Assembly: GCA_022801925.1 (NCBI GenBank)
Contig: JAAWTG010000002.1
Location: 62,001-126,000 of the forward strand
Direction: 5' to 3'
Source of the DNA: Clostridia bacterium
GTDB lineage: Bacteria; Bacillota; Clostridia; RUG12999
Length of the DNA: 64,000 nt
Shown: piece after piece, positions 9,501 to 19,114 of the stretch
Layout: every line of letters starts with the position of its first letter
Numbering within the stretch: position 1 is the stretch's first letter
Notes under the pieces: model-generated
Told to the model about the DNA's origin: nothing
The model's input: only the letters and a program-made list of their open reading frames with translations
Databases searched by the model: none
Position numbers and translations under genes: made by a program

Positions 9501-11077
9501 TGCCCGCTGTGGGCGCGGCGTATACCGCTATCCGGTGGACGTCTTCTGATGAAAGTATTATTACCGGTGACGGAAAAGTGAAGGTGCCGTTTAGCAGGCA
9601 GCCGCATGACGTGACAATGACAGCGGTTATCACGCGCGGCAGTGAGTCAGCTACCGTACAAATTCCACTCAAAGTATATGGCTTGGATCAATTCCAGATG
9701 CCGCCCAAAGACGGTGTGGGAGAGAATTTGACTTTATTTAGCGTTGTGACCGGTGAAGGAGAACTGAAACCTGGCAGCACGGCGGCGATGGCAGCAGATG
9801 GCAAAGGCACCACCGGCTGGATTGCAAAAGTGACAGAAGACACGAAACCGTCACTGACTGTAGATTTTGGTATGGAACGTGAAATAAACCGGCTGCGTGC
9901 GGCAGAAACCATGAATGGTATCCATTATGCCATTGCCGGTTATACCGTTACCACTTCAAATGATGGGATAACATGGAATCCGCTGCTAAGCGGAACGGAA
10001 ATCGGAGAAATTTTTGATAAATCATTTGATGTCGTGGAATGCAGATATGTGAAATTTACGATTACTGCGCTGAAAGAAAATGCAGTATATGGCGGAATTC
10101 GAGAACTAGAACTCTATTTTGAGCCGGCAGCAAGCGACATCATAAAAATGGAAGAAGAAGCGGTCACGCTGCATCTGCCTTATATGATTGCTGCGGATAA
10201 AGTGGAACTGCCCCAGCCTAAATATGGCGCGACGTTCCATTGGATAACGGAAAACAATCTCATTGCAGATGACGGCACAGTAACGCACCCGAAAGAAGAT
10301 ACCAAAGTAACCTTGTCGCTGCAAATCAGCCGTGACGGTGTGTCGGTCACAAAATCCTTTGGACAATTTTTGATTACCGGCACGGATAAGAAAACGGTTG
10401 GCAGTCTTGCCGGCAGCAGCGGCGGTGGTCGCGGCAGCAGCAGTGGCAGTGCAGGAGGACTTGGCATATTAGGCAATGCCCCGCAGGTTGCTGCGCCACA
10501 GCAGCCAAATGAAACGGCGGCAGGGTTTGACGATGTACCAAAAACCCATTGGGCAAGCGGATATATTGCGGATTTATCCATCAAAGGAATTTTGTCCGGT
10601 GTGTCGCAAAATCGGTTTGCGCCCGAAGAAGCGGTCACGCGGGAACAGATGGCAAAACTGTTGGTATGCGCCTTTGAAGTGCCGGTGGCAAGCGGGACAA
10701 ATCCGTTTACGGACGTGCCGTCGGGCGACTGGTCGGCGGATTATATCCGCAGGGCAGCGGAGAGCGGATTGCTGCGCGGGATAGAGGACGGTATTTTCGG
10801 TCTGGGCAGCAACATGTCCCGTCAGGATGTTGCGGTTGCCATTGTCCGAGTGTTGGAGCAGAGCGGACTTGTGCTGCAAGAAGGCAATATGGACGCGTTT
10901 ACGGATGCCGATGAGATTGACGAATATGCAAAAGCCGCAGTTGCAAAATTATATAAAGCGGGCGTGATGGTTGGCGACGACCTTGGTAGCTTCCGACCGG
11001 CGGCTGAAGTGACCCGCGCAGAGGCAGCAAAAATTGTTTATGTAGCGATAAGACTTGCGTCAGGGAGCGGTGAATAA
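6521..11077 (+). CDS. SLH-anchored multidomain surface protein with duplicated carbohydrate-binding-like modules
   Basis: The 1,518-residue protein has a signal peptide (cleavage near AFAA-GP). Two homologous modules of about 330 residues follow, at roughly 40-370 and 410-745. Both carry IYFAFDLAH, PKYFNRVS, SRYLM and TGFQVYLED, and they are separated by a Thr-Pro linker at about 377-403. Next come an Ig-like segment (about 745-840), a discoidin-like region, an atrophied Ig-like domain (IRWTSSDESIITGDGKVK), a clear F5/8 type C domain (about 1067-1205; TVDFG, RYVKFTI), a second atrophied Ig-like domain, a Gly/Ser hinge and three SLH repeats at about 1337-1515. No catalytic centre is visible, so a role in holding polysaccharide at the cell surface is inferred. 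The stop codon overlaps the start of the lyase gene, so translation is probably coupled. Confidence 0.85.
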   Translation: MKKKCFSLLLVVSMVLTALPVAFAAGPYTPATDTAAPETTYIEEELTNEYYALPNHENLLNGIMHPTDDLEYIVSSTADTREKCTKNYLSDTFPYIKLGISGSMTSAAMMNKLGLEKLFSYPSNPEEVTSKQLQLNYSLTNNQPIYFAFDLAHADEKKQVGSGTPKYFNRVSIAGSSGNHNPTTKNRWNYIDEWKLNITDDADKFVGTTSERPGAETANTVENWKTIYQNNTGENIWDKAGTVKINSIMKSRYLMLEVDNVTCEANGATSSLAQSNFRFTGFQVYLEDVVAKDSGYTLNAREKTVVLEDNPAVSAFLNNLELQDANLQAGVFTDTAASTEKTGNVANGNYLITYFENDGAKEIVSVYAITAPQTQEPEETPTATPTSTPTATPTPTPTQPPATSNDHAFTPDSEGMPATNYVSEELTDSYYTIPTYHDLLHHIIQPSDNAKYMNPSESSPAALINYPYIKVGGGRAELFNNKISSGSDLTAIFQNLPGKKLQLNFPTGMAPIYFAFDLAHEEVKAGQEGQPKYFNRVSVAGHKDNATNGSKQPYISDWKLNISNTESAFVEATTADAASAAITNPAWKTIYAATADETICGEAATVKTDSIIQSRYLMVEMGKFNFKVGSTPTNLRLTGFQVYLEDIVSNDGNYVVDAKSKLLKLTDGSNLPTVTDFLGKFTLQDAKLHMGVFSDAAGQTEKQASAQIEPGQDCLITYFGEGASKEIVSVYDINFPVPRVENVVINAAAGTDVGDEVSLTYQFQDCDTAAGHTDQSVIQWYADGALIDGATGTKYTLRTEDIGKNITAEVIPNCGAFQGKTVASAAPSATIKRIVVGNLMPGASVTEVENCEAEAISSMLKGFAADTGTVNAAANTIRLRAKLGDSRWVTSFHLATTVSDKMTGYEIVGYLNGAAVPVDSSAASGGGTVSKQLATPCCIDEIEVKVQSAGDGVQKLGVERFEIFSNLTDALAVSLDKQNLTIPDANAVVSDLTLPAVGAAYTAIRWTSSDESIITGDGKVKVPFSRQPHDVTMTAVITRGSESATVQIPLKVYGLDQFQMPPKDGVGENLTLFSVVTGEGELKPGSTAAMAADGKGTTGWIAKVTEDTKPSLTVDFGMEREINRLRAAETMNGIHYAIAGYTVTTSNDGITWNPLLSGTEIGEIFDKSFDVVECRYVKFTITALKENAVYGGIRELELYFEPAASDIIKMEEEAVTLHLPYMIAADKVELPQPKYGATFHWITENNLIADDGTVTHPKEDTKVTLSLQISRDGVSVTKSFGQFLITGTDKKTVGSLAGSSGGGRGSSSGSAGGLGILGNAPQVAAPQQPNETAAGFDDVPKTHWASGYIADLSIKGILSGVSQNRFAPEEAVTREQMAKLLVCAFEVPVASGTNPFTDVPSGDWSADYIRRAAESGLLRGIEDGIFGLGSNMSRQDVAVAIVRVLEQSGLVLQEGNMDAFTDADEIDEYAKAAVAKLYKAGVMVGDDLGSFRPAAEVTRAEAAKIVYVAIRLASGSGE

Positions 11078-14000
11078 TGATGAAAAAAAGAGTATTAGCA
11101 ATCTTGCTCTGTATGGCGATATATCTTGTGCCGATGGCAGCGCTGGCGCAGGATACCGCGGAGGAGAATCCGCAGCAATTGCGTGATGCGGTGGAAGAAC
11201 TGGTGATGTCAGGCGGGGAAATTGTCGTAGGCAACGCGGCGGCAACCGAGCAAGCTGCAGAGGAAGAAGCAGAAAAAGAAGATGCAGAGCAGCCGGAGGA
11301 AACGGCAGCAGTGCAGGATAAGGGAGTGGCGGCGCAGGAACAAGTGGAGTCCGTTCTTTCTGTGGAAGCGCAAGAGAGTGGCAGTGTGAATGCGGCAAGT
11401 ACTTCGAGCGACTTGAATCTGCAAACAACCTTCAACTTGGATGAATATGACTTTTCAGACCCCAGCACAAAAGGGCTGGAACGATTCCCGACAGATGAAG
11501 AATTTTTCGGTGTATGGGACGAATCCAAAGGAACATTTGCAAAAGCCCCCATTTTGGACTATAGCTATATATCAAACTATGGTTTGACGCTCCACGCGGT
11601 GGAGGAAGCGGCAAAAGCGGGAGACTATCCCACAGCAAAAGCGGAACTGCAAAAATACTATAATGCCAAAGTGGAGAAACGCGGTCTTTCCAAACTGGGG
11701 AGCAACAGTCAATATGAAATCATGGTGGCGCAGCTTTTACTGCAAAACTTCCACTTTAACGGAAACAGCAACCACAATGTGGCGGATATTTTCTACATGG
11801 GCAGTGAATGGGCGCCGGTTTATGTGGAAATGAAATCTCAAATTAACCGCTTTAAATCGCGCGGCGACAAAATGATGCCAATTACCATTTGCGCCGTGAA
11901 CAAAGACGACTACGAAGCGGAGTTCTATAGCAAAGAGCATCCGGATGCAGGGCCGGAGGTGCTTGGAAAATCTGCTTATCTGGAGGTACAAATCGGTAGC
12001 ACCATGCGCCGCATTCCGGTGAGCGAAGATACTTATACGGCGGCGGGAGAATACCGCAGTCAGAACTTCGGCGCAGAATCATATCTCTATGCGCGGGAGG
12101 CGGCAATTGGTGAAGTAGACCCAGTTAATTCCGATACGCGGCGAACTTTTTTGAAATTCAATCTCAGCGATATCGGCGCCTCAGATACCATCACCTCGGC
12201 GCGGCTGGTTTTATGGGGACGTTGGGTAGATAAGGCAGATACGCCGCGGGGCGACATGTCCTATCAAAAACGGATGACAGCGATTACCAACTACGATACA
12301 GGTTGGACGGAGAATGAATTATATTTCAATGATACCTCTCACACCAATGCGATTTTCTCCTATGATGGGGAATGGGGTACCAAATGGGTGCAGCCGAATA
12401 AAGACCGCTGCAATCCGCTGGCGCGTTTTGAAGAAGAACTGTTTCGGTTTAGCGGATGGTTTGACAAACTGTGTGCCCAGTATCAATATACAGGGAACGA
12501 AATCTATGCACGCACAGCATTTATGTATTTGCACAACTGGATAACAACCACCTACCTCCGCTACCGCGGCTGTCCCGAAGTGCCGGACCCATCGGGCAAC
12601 GGAAACGCGTCCAAGCTGAAATACGGCGGATACAGCAAAGCGCTGGATATGTATACCAGAACAACAAACCTGACAAGATATATTGAATATTTATACGGCA
12701 GTGAATACATGACGCCGGAATTGTTTACCACTTTTTTGAAATATATGTACAGCATGGGACGGGTATTTTCCACGTATTGGACGAGTCAGGAAAAAACCAA
12801 CAACTGGGGTTCCGCTTCCTGTAACGGATTCTTCCAGTTAATCGGTCACTATCCGGAATTCCGCGAATCGGAAGCATGGACGGTTATCATGATGAACCGT
12901 TTGGAGGAAATCACAGGGAACATTTTGTATGATGACGGCGCTTGTATTGAACTGGCGCATGGATATACACAGTATACCATTGGAACGCTGATATCCACAA
13001 AAAATGCGGCGGATACGTTGGGCGTGGAAGTCAATTATACAGATAGTATCAAACAGAAACTTTTGACTTTGACAAGATATCTCATGTATTCCACAGCGCC
13101 GGGCTGGCGGGATAGTCAAGAGGGGGATTCCCACACATTCAGCACTAGCTATAAAAGCAATATCAAACAGATAGCCGACTGGCTGGGCGACCCGCATCTG
13201 CTTTGGGCGGCATATGATGGGAAAAAGGGTGAAGCACCAGATTTCACCTCTCTCATCTATCCAATCAGCAGCAAAGCCTATATGCGCAGCGGCTGGGGCA
13301 GCAACGACTTATATTTGGCAATGAGTGCGGACGCCAGCCAAGGGTCGCACGGACATTGGGACGACAACAATGTGATTGTGGCGGCATATGGGAACTATCT
13401 GCTGTCCGACCAACTATATTATATGCTCAGCGGAGGACAGGATTTAACCTGCCGCTGGCTGTTCTCCTCGCGCGCACATAATACCATGCAAATCAATGAT
13501 TATTGCCAAAAAGCGGCAAAATCCGTATATGATCCAACTTTGCCGCTGGGCGGCAGCATGGGAACGATTGAGGAATGGGAAACAAACAGCGGATATGATT
13601 TTAACAGAATGTCGTCGGAAAACTATAAAAACATCACCTACCGCGGCGCACCGAAACTGTTGCCTGCCAAAGGCGATGAAGTGCCGCCGACAGAACCGGG
13701 TATGGACTATAGCCGCAGTATTTTGTTTGTCCGTCCGAATTTCTGGATTTTGTCCGATTATATGAATCCGGTAGATAAAGAAAAAGTCAATAAATATACG
13801 CAGCTTTGGCACATGACGCCGGGTGCCAACATGAGCATTGACGGTCAGTATCAATTGCAGAAAGGTGAAACGGTCGGAAATGTGAACGACGGCGCAGTGG
13901 ACAGCGTGATTGAAAACACACAGTTTGTGCCGGGCACCGGAAACGGTACCATTCGTTCCAACTTTGAAAACAAGGCGAACATCATGGTGGTTCCGGCGGA

Positions 14001-15396
14001 TATATCGAGTGTGGAACCCAAAATGCTGCGCGGTCTATATTCAGAAGGAACAGGAAGCCAGCAGCGGACGCCGTATGCATTGTTTGAGAAGAACATTCAG
14101 GGTACCACGACCATGGATACCATTTTGTTTCCGCAGGAAAGCGGGCGGGATTATTCGATTGAATCTACGCCGCAGCAGACAGGACAGCGGCAGGGCGCGG
14201 CGTCTGCGTTCAGCGCGGTGGTGAAAGATGCGTCCGGCAAGTCCAATGACAACTATCGTTTTGACTATTATTTGCTGCACGAACAAGACCAACAAAAAGC
14301 GGTGATGGTTGGCAATACGGCAACAGACGGAAAACTGATGTACTATGAAAAAGATTTAAACACAGGACGTCCCAGCCGGGCGATTCTACGTGGCGGTACC
14401 TATGTCAGAGACCTTGCGGGCGGTATGACAGCAGTGAAAAGTGAACAGCCGCTGGAGGAATTTACCGTGACTTGGGAAAACACGGTGCTGAAGCTGGAGA
14501 CCTCCAAAGATATGACTGAGTTGCTGGAGGGCGTGAACATTCATTCGCCGGTTGAAGTGAAAAGCGTGTTGCTCAATGGAGAAGCGGTTCCGTTCTACTA
14601 TGCGGATGGCTATGTTTGCTTTGATATGGAAAACAGACCTATTATTACACCAACGCCGCAGCCGACCGGCGGAAACAATGGAAATGGTTCCATGTCGCAC
14701 GGCAGCAGTGGTGGCGGTGGTGGAGGAAAAATGCCGTCGTTGCCGGTGGTGACGCCATCTCCGGTAACCCCAACTGTGACGCCGAATCCCGAGACCAATT
14801 CGGGTACGGAACCGGTGGGACCGCAGGTTCCGCCGGAAATTCGGTTGAAACAAGAAGTGACGGGACATTGGGGTGAGACAGAAATAACGTCTCTCATTGA
14901 CAGCGGTATTGTAAAAGGCAGCAATGGAACGCTGGAATTGAGTGGGAGCGTATCAAGGGCTGAATTTACCGCTATGATTGTGCGTGCATTGAAGATGGAA
15001 ACTGCTGCATATGACGGCAGCATCGCAGATGTTCCGGCAGACGCGTGGTATGCAGCGGAATTGCAAGCGGCAGTGCAGGCGGGCATTTTGCAGGGAGACG
15101 GCGGCAAATTGCGGCCGGAGGATTCTATCACGCGGGAGGAAATGGCGAAAATTATCCTTGCGGCATACCGGCAGGCAGGCGGCGAAACTGCAGAAGGAGA
15201 ACCGATTATTTTTGCAGACGAAAACCAAATCAGCGACTGGGCGAAAGAGTCGGTGCAGCAGGCTGGGAAACTGGGACTGATTCGCGGCTTTGAAACAGGA
15301 GAGTTTAGACCGCGGGAAAATGCACAGCGTGAACAGGCAATGGTGATGATTTACCGCCTGGTGAATGGCACGGAACAAGGCGAAAATGAAGCATAA
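11077..15396 (+). CDS. SLH-anchored heparinase II/III-family polysaccharide lyase
   Basis: The 1,439-residue protein starts at ATG 11077, which shares a base with the previous stop; a second ATG follows at once. It has a signal peptide (AALAQ), an acidic Glu/Ala-rich segment and a lyase fold. A DNRLRE/CBM96-like beta domain lies at about residues 305-425 (VSEDTYTAAGEYRSQNFG ... RTFLKFNLSD). The alpha barrel follows, then the heparinase II/III C-terminal domain with its His-rich signature GSHGHWDDNN near 756 and SRAHNTMQIND near 798. A Pro/Gly linker and three SLH repeats (about 1258-1439) anchor it to the cell wall. Family members cleave uronate-containing polysaccharides (heparin, heparan, alginate and others) by beta-elimination. 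The exact substrate cannot be told here. It closes the operon and a terminator follows. Confidence 0.88.
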   Translation: MMKKRVLAILLCMAIYLVPMAALAQDTAEENPQQLRDAVEELVMSGGEIVVGNAAATEQAAEEEAEKEDAEQPEETAAVQDKGVAAQEQVESVLSVEAQESGSVNAASTSSDLNLQTTFNLDEYDFSDPSTKGLERFPTDEEFFGVWDESKGTFAKAPILDYSYISNYGLTLHAVEEAAKAGDYPTAKAELQKYYNAKVEKRGLSKLGSNSQYEIMVAQLLLQNFHFNGNSNHNVADIFYMGSEWAPVYVEMKSQINRFKSRGDKMMPITICAVNKDDYEAEFYSKEHPDAGPEVLGKSAYLEVQIGSTMRRIPVSEDTYTAAGEYRSQNFGAESYLYAREAAIGEVDPVNSDTRRTFLKFNLSDIGASDTITSARLVLWGRWVDKADTPRGDMSYQKRMTAITNYDTGWTENELYFNDTSHTNAIFSYDGEWGTKWVQPNKDRCNPLARFEEELFRFSGWFDKLCAQYQYTGNEIYARTAFMYLHNWITTTYLRYRGCPEVPDPSGNGNASKLKYGGYSKALDMYTRTTNLTRYIEYLYGSEYMTPELFTTFLKYMYSMGRVFSTYWTSQEKTNNWGSASCNGFFQLIGHYPEFRESEAWTVIMMNRLEEITGNILYDDGACIELAHGYTQYTIGTLISTKNAADTLGVEVNYTDSIKQKLLTLTRYLMYSTAPGWRDSQEGDSHTFSTSYKSNIKQIADWLGDPHLLWAAYDGKKGEAPDFTSLIYPISSKAYMRSGWGSNDLYLAMSADASQGSHGHWDDNNVIVAAYGNYLLSDQLYYMLSGGQDLTCRWLFSSRAHNTMQINDYCQKAAKSVYDPTLPLGGSMGTIEEWETNSGYDFNRMSSENYKNITYRGAPKLLPAKGDEVPPTEPGMDYSRSILFVRPNFWILSDYMNPVDKEKVNKYTQLWHMTPGANMSIDGQYQLQKGETVGNVNDGAVDSVIENTQFVPGTGNGTIRSNFENKANIMVVPADISSVEPKMLRGLYSEGTGSQQRTPYALFEKNIQGTTTMDTILFPQESGRDYSIESTPQQTGQRQGAASAFSAVVKDASGKSNDNYRFDYYLLHEQDQQKAVMVGNTATDGKLMYYEKDLNTGRPSRAILRGGTYVRDLAGGMTAVKSEQPLEEFTVTWENTVLKLETSKDMTELLEGVNIHSPVEVKSVLLNGEAVPFYYADGYVCFDMENRPIITPTPQPTGGNNGNGSMSHGSSGGGGGGKMPSLPVVTPSPVTPTVTPNPETNSGTEPVGPQVPPEIRLKQEVTGHWGETEITSLIDSGIVKGSNGTLELSGSVSRAEFTAMIVRALKMETAAYDGSIADVPADAWYAAELQAAVQAGILQGDGGKLRPEDSITREEMAKIILAAYRQAGGETAEGEPIIFADENQISDWAKESVQQAGKLGLIRGFETGEFRPRENAQREQAMVMIYRLVNGTEQGENEA

Positions 15397-15416
15397 CGAT
15401 TAGGCGTAATAAAAGC

Positions 15417-15450
15417 AAAAACGCATGGAGAGATTTCTCCATGCGTTTTT
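15417..15450. terminator. Bidirectional hairpin terminator
   Basis: A 15-bp perfect inverted repeat (AAAAACGCATGGAGA and its complement) lies between the lyase gene and the convergent DUF4250 gene and would serve both. Confidence 0.85.
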
Positions 15451-15494
15451 GTGATTCAGACGATATACTTACATAGAAATAGAAAAACAATCTT

Positions 15495-15671
15495 CTATTT
15501 GAATTGATTTTGCTGCGGGTCATAGATAAAACCGGCGTTCTTCATCTTTTGTTCTAATTCTGTCTGGTCAACAGATAAATCATCACATAGGGCGCCTAAG
15601 TTATCGTAAAAATCACGAAGTTTTGTGTTGAGTACACTGAGCAAGAGCATGGGATCATTTGGCAATGTCAT
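15495..15671 (-). CDS. DUF4250 small protein (58 aa)
   Basis: The minus strand encodes MTLPNDPMLLLSVLNTKLRD and continues to DPQQNQFK, 58 residues, behind an AGGAGG site at ideal spacing. The start (LPNDPMLLLSVLNTKLRDFY), a central CDDL and the ending (DPQQNQF) match the DUF4250 family of about 60 residues that is common in Clostridia. Its function is unknown. It is a single-gene unit convergent with the lyase operon and shares the terminator. Confidence 0.85.
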   Translation of the reverse strand: MTLPNDPMLLLSVLNTKLRDFYDNLGALCDDLSVDQTELEQKMKNAGFIYDPQQNQFK

Positions 15672-15853
15672 GGGATATATCCTCCTTATGGAAATTTATA
15701 TTTCTATATTATATATAAGACGAAATATTTATGCAAGTGTGTAGTTTGGGGAGGATACTATGCTGAAAACTGGAAAAATTCAAAAAAAGAAAACTAAATG
15801 TGAAAAAATATAGAAAAAAATATAATTATATAGTAAAATGCACAAGAAATAGG

Positions 15854-15882
15854 TTGACAGAATAGAAAAAATTATATAAAAT
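15854..15882 (+). promoter_or_regulatory. Promoter of the cas operon
   Basis: A perfect TTGACA -35 is followed after 17 nt by TAAAAT, 42 nt before the cas3 start. The surrounding 15672-15923 gap is very A/T-rich and holds no other gene. Confidence 0.75.
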
Positions 15883-15923
15883 AGTAAGTAGAGGATTTTG
15901 ACGAAAAATGGGGAAGTGATAGT

Positions 15924-18338
15924 ATGCTCATTGCCCATAAAGAAGAATTGACAGAGCGGCAGCAGTCTGTCAGAGAACACTGCGATAACGTGGAACTCCT
16001 GGCGCGGGCATATGGCAGCAAAATTGGAGTGGATGCTGCTGCCGGATTGATTGGAAAAGTGCATGACATGGGGAAATGCAAACAGGAATTTCAGAACTAT
16101 ATCTTAGGTATCAGCCATGCAAAACGGGGAGAAATTAACCACGCGGCGTGCGGCGCGCGTTATTTGGAAGAAACCTATGCACCAGGAGAATATGGCGGGA
16201 ATTTAACGGCGCAGATGTTGGCGTTGGCAGTGGAATCTCACCACGCCGGTTTGATTGATTGTATTAGTACAAAGGGGGAAAACACGTATCAAAACGGCGT
16301 ATGGAAGGACGCGGAAGTGCAATTTCAGGCGGCAGTGCAGACCTACCATCAGGAATGCGCCGGAGAAGCAGAATTGAAACAGGCGTTTGAACAAGCGGCA
16401 GTCCAGTTGGAGGAAAAAATGCGGGAGATACAGCATATGGGCGCGTTCGGAGAACATATGCTGGAAAAATATTTGTTTTCCTGTCTCATTGACGCAGACC
16501 GCTATGACACCTATTGTTTTGCAGCGGGAATAGAACCCAAGCCGGATTTCAAACCGGATAGGGCGTTTTGGGGAACCTATTTGGAACGGTTGGAAGCGGC
16601 GCTGGAGGATATGGCAAAACAGCAGCCGAAATCAGAAGGAGAACAAAAGGTGCGGCAGCTGCGGCAGGAAATATCGGATAGTTGCCGCGCATGGGCAAAG
16701 CGGGAGCCCGGTGTTTACCAGTTATATGTGCCGACCGGCGGCGGAAAAACGATCAGTTCCTTGCGCTATGCGCTGGCGCACTGCATGGAATATGAAAAAG
16801 AACATATTTTTTATGTTATACCCTATCAGACCATTATTGAACAAACCGTGCAGGAAATCAGGGACAAGCTTCAGGAGAACGATGAAACCATCATTTTGGA
16901 ACACCATGCCAATGTGATTCACGGAGCAGAAGAGGAAAAAACAGAGGAAGAAATACAAAAACAATATGAACGGCTGACAGAACGCTGGACGTCGCCGGTG
17001 ATTGTGACGACCATGGTGCAATTTTTGAACACATTGTTTGCAGGCAAGACGAGAAATCTTCGCCGTATGCACCAATTGGCAAATTCCGTGATTATTTTTG
17101 ACGAAATCCAGTCCATTCCGGTGAAATGTATTTATATGTTCAATGAGGCAGTCAATTTTTTAAGCGAGGTCTGCCATGCCACGGTTGTGCTTTGCACGGC
17201 GACCCAGCCCAAGCTGGAGGGAGTGGAGGAACATTCGCTGCGCCTCGCGCAGCCGGCGCAAATTGTGGAGGACTATTTGGATAAATTCCGGCAATTGAGT
17301 CGGGTCAAATTAGTGGATACAACGCGCTGGAAACCTGCCATGACATATGAAGATGCAGCGGATTTTGTGTGGGAGAAACATGAGGCGCTGCCGCATGTCT
17401 TGCTGGTGGTGAACACAAAGGCGGCAGCAAAAGAGATTTATCAGCGGTTGCAGGAAAAAAATCAAATGCTGCCTGCGGAGGAAGCGGCGGATATCATTTT
17501 GCTCACCACCTCTCTATGCGCTGCAGACCGGCTGGAGCGATTGAATGTCGTTAAAAAGACGCCTGCCGGAAAGAAATTGATTTGCGTCAGCACGCAGTTG
17601 ATTGAATGCGGCGTGGACTTGTCGTTTGACTGTGTGGTTCGTTCGCTGGCAGGGCTGGATAACGCGGCACAGTCCGCCGGACGCTGTAACCGGCATGGTG
17701 AAATGGGTTGCCGTGAGGTCTATTTGGTAAAATTGTGTGAGGAAAAATTAAATAAGTTGCCGGATATTCAAAAAGCGCAGGAAAGCTGTGAACGAGTGCT
17801 GAGAGAATTTGCAAAAAAGCCGGAATATTTTGGCGGCGATTTGCTTTCGCCCAAGGCGATAGCCTGCTACTATCATTATTATTACCATGAGCGAAAAAAT
17901 GAAATGGGATATTGGGCGGAGAAAAGCGACAGGGAAACGTTGTTCGGTATGCTTTCAGATAACAAAACTGCTTGTGGTGCATATACGCATGAGTCAAAAC
18001 AGCAAACACTTCCTGCAATGCGGCAAGCATTTGCGGAAGCGGGAGCAAAGTTTCATGTTATAGAGGACAATACCACGACAGTGTTGGTGCCGTTTAAAAA
18101 AGGGAAAGAGTATATCTTACAGTTGAACGGACAGTGCAGTCCGGAGGAAACTGTGAAATTAGCGCGGCGGGCGCAGCGGTATACGGTGCAGATATATCCG
18201 GGAGACTGGAACGAACTGGAGAAAAAAGGCGCGCTCTATCAATTAAATTATGGAAATATTTGGGCGCTCCACGATGAATATTATGACAGCGAACTTGGTG
18301 TGGTGCAGGACGCCGCGCTGAAAGAAATGATTTTTTAA
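15924..18338 (+). CDS. cas3: CRISPR-associated helicase/nuclease Cas3, type I-C
   Basis: The 804-residue protein combines an N-terminal HD nuclease with a superfamily 2 helicase. The HD pair is in VHDMGK at about residues 46-51. The Walker A motif is PTGGGKT near 269, the Walker B/DExH-box variant is IIFDEIQ near 390, CTATQPK forms motif III and QSAGRCNRHGE forms motif VI. Cas3 is recruited by Cascade to the displaced DNA strand and degrades it. Length and order (first gene before cas5-cas8c-cas7) are typical of type I-C. A consensus promoter precedes it and cas5 follows after 56 nt. All key motifs are present, so the enzyme should be functional. Confidence 0.95.
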   Translation: MLIAHKEELTERQQSVREHCDNVELLARAYGSKIGVDAAAGLIGKVHDMGKCKQEFQNYILGISHAKRGEINHAACGARYLEETYAPGEYGGNLTAQMLALAVESHHAGLIDCISTKGENTYQNGVWKDAEVQFQAAVQTYHQECAGEAELKQAFEQAAVQLEEKMREIQHMGAFGEHMLEKYLFSCLIDADRYDTYCFAAGIEPKPDFKPDRAFWGTYLERLEAALEDMAKQQPKSEGEQKVRQLRQEISDSCRAWAKREPGVYQLYVPTGGGKTISSLRYALAHCMEYEKEHIFYVIPYQTIIEQTVQEIRDKLQENDETIILEHHANVIHGAEEEKTEEEIQKQYERLTERWTSPVIVTTMVQFLNTLFAGKTRNLRRMHQLANSVIIFDEIQSIPVKCIYMFNEAVNFLSEVCHATVVLCTATQPKLEGVEEHSLRLAQPAQIVEDYLDKFRQLSRVKLVDTTRWKPAMTYEDAADFVWEKHEALPHVLLVVNTKAAAKEIYQRLQEKNQMLPAEEAADIILLTTSLCAADRLERLNVVKKTPAGKKLICVSTQLIECGVDLSFDCVVRSLAGLDNAAQSAGRCNRHGEMGCREVYLVKLCEEKLNKLPDIQKAQESCERVLREFAKKPEYFGGDLLSPKAIACYYHYYYHERKNEMGYWAEKSDRETLFGMLSDNKTACGAYTHESKQQTLPAMRQAFAEAGAKFHVIEDNTTTVLVPFKKGKEYILQLNGQCSPEETVKLARRAQRYTVQIYPGDWNELEKKGALYQLNYGNIWALHDEYYDSELGVVQDAALKEMIF

Positions 18339-18394
18339 CATGAAGTATGGGAGGAAGCAAACCTTCTGTATGAAAAGAAAGGAAGTGCATTTCC

Positions 18395-19114
18395 ATGGAA
18401 TATGAAAACAAAATTTGTTTCCGGTTGTTTGGGCGGGAGGCTCTGTTCACAGACCCTGTAACCAAAACGGGCGGAGAAAAATGCACCTACTCCATTCCCA
18501 CTTATCAGGCGCTGAAAGGGATAACGGAATCCATTTACTGGAAACCTACGTTCATTTGGTATATTGACCGGCTGCGCGTGATGAAACCCATTCGCACGCA
18601 GGCGAAGGGAATGCGCATAATGAAATATCAGGAGGATAAAAACGATTTATCCATTTATACCTATTTGCGCGACGTGGAATATCATGTGGAAGCGCATTTT
18701 GAGTGGAATGAGCAGCGACCGGAATTGGCGGCAGACCGCAACGAAAACAAGCACTATCTCATTGCAAAACGAATGCTGGAACGCGGCGGACGGCGCGATA
18801 TTTTTCTGGGGTGCCGCGAATGTCAGGGCTATGTGGAACCGTGTAGCTTTGACGAAGGAGAAAGCCCCTATGACCAGCTGGAAGAACTGCCGCTGGGGTG
18901 GATGGTGCACGGCATTTTCTATCCTGATGAAACGGGAAGGGATTCTATGGAAACGCGCCTATGGAAACCGGTGATGCGCTATGGTTGTGTGGAATTTATC
19001 CGTCCGGAGGCGTGTAGCGTCGTGCAGCAAACCAGAAAAATGTCGCCCAAAAAATTCGGTAGCGGTAATTTTTCCGGATTGCAGGAGTTTGAAGGGGGAG
19101 GGGAAGGCATTTGA
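18395..19114 (+). CDS. cas5c: Cas5c (Cas5d), crRNA-processing Cascade subunit, type I-C
   Basis: The 239-residue protein begins KICFRLFGREALFTDPVTK and contains YSIPTYQALKGI, the conserved N-terminal pattern of type I-C Cas5. In this subtype Cas5 replaces Cas6 and cuts pre-crRNA at the base of the repeat hairpin, then stays on the 5' handle. No cas6 gene is present, which fits. The stop overlaps the TTG start of cas8c by 4 nt, so translation is coupled. A GGAAGTG ribosome site precedes the ATG. Confidence 0.93.
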   Translation: MEYENKICFRLFGREALFTDPVTKTGGEKCTYSIPTYQALKGITESIYWKPTFIWYIDRLRVMKPIRTQAKGMRIMKYQEDKNDLSIYTYLRDVEYHVEAHFEWNEQRPELAADRNENKHYLIAKRMLERGGRRDIFLGCRECQGYVEPCSFDEGESPYDQLEELPLGWMVHGIFYPDETGRDSMETRLWKPVMRYGCVEFIRPEACSVVQQTRKMSPKKFGSGNFSGLQEFEGGGEGI

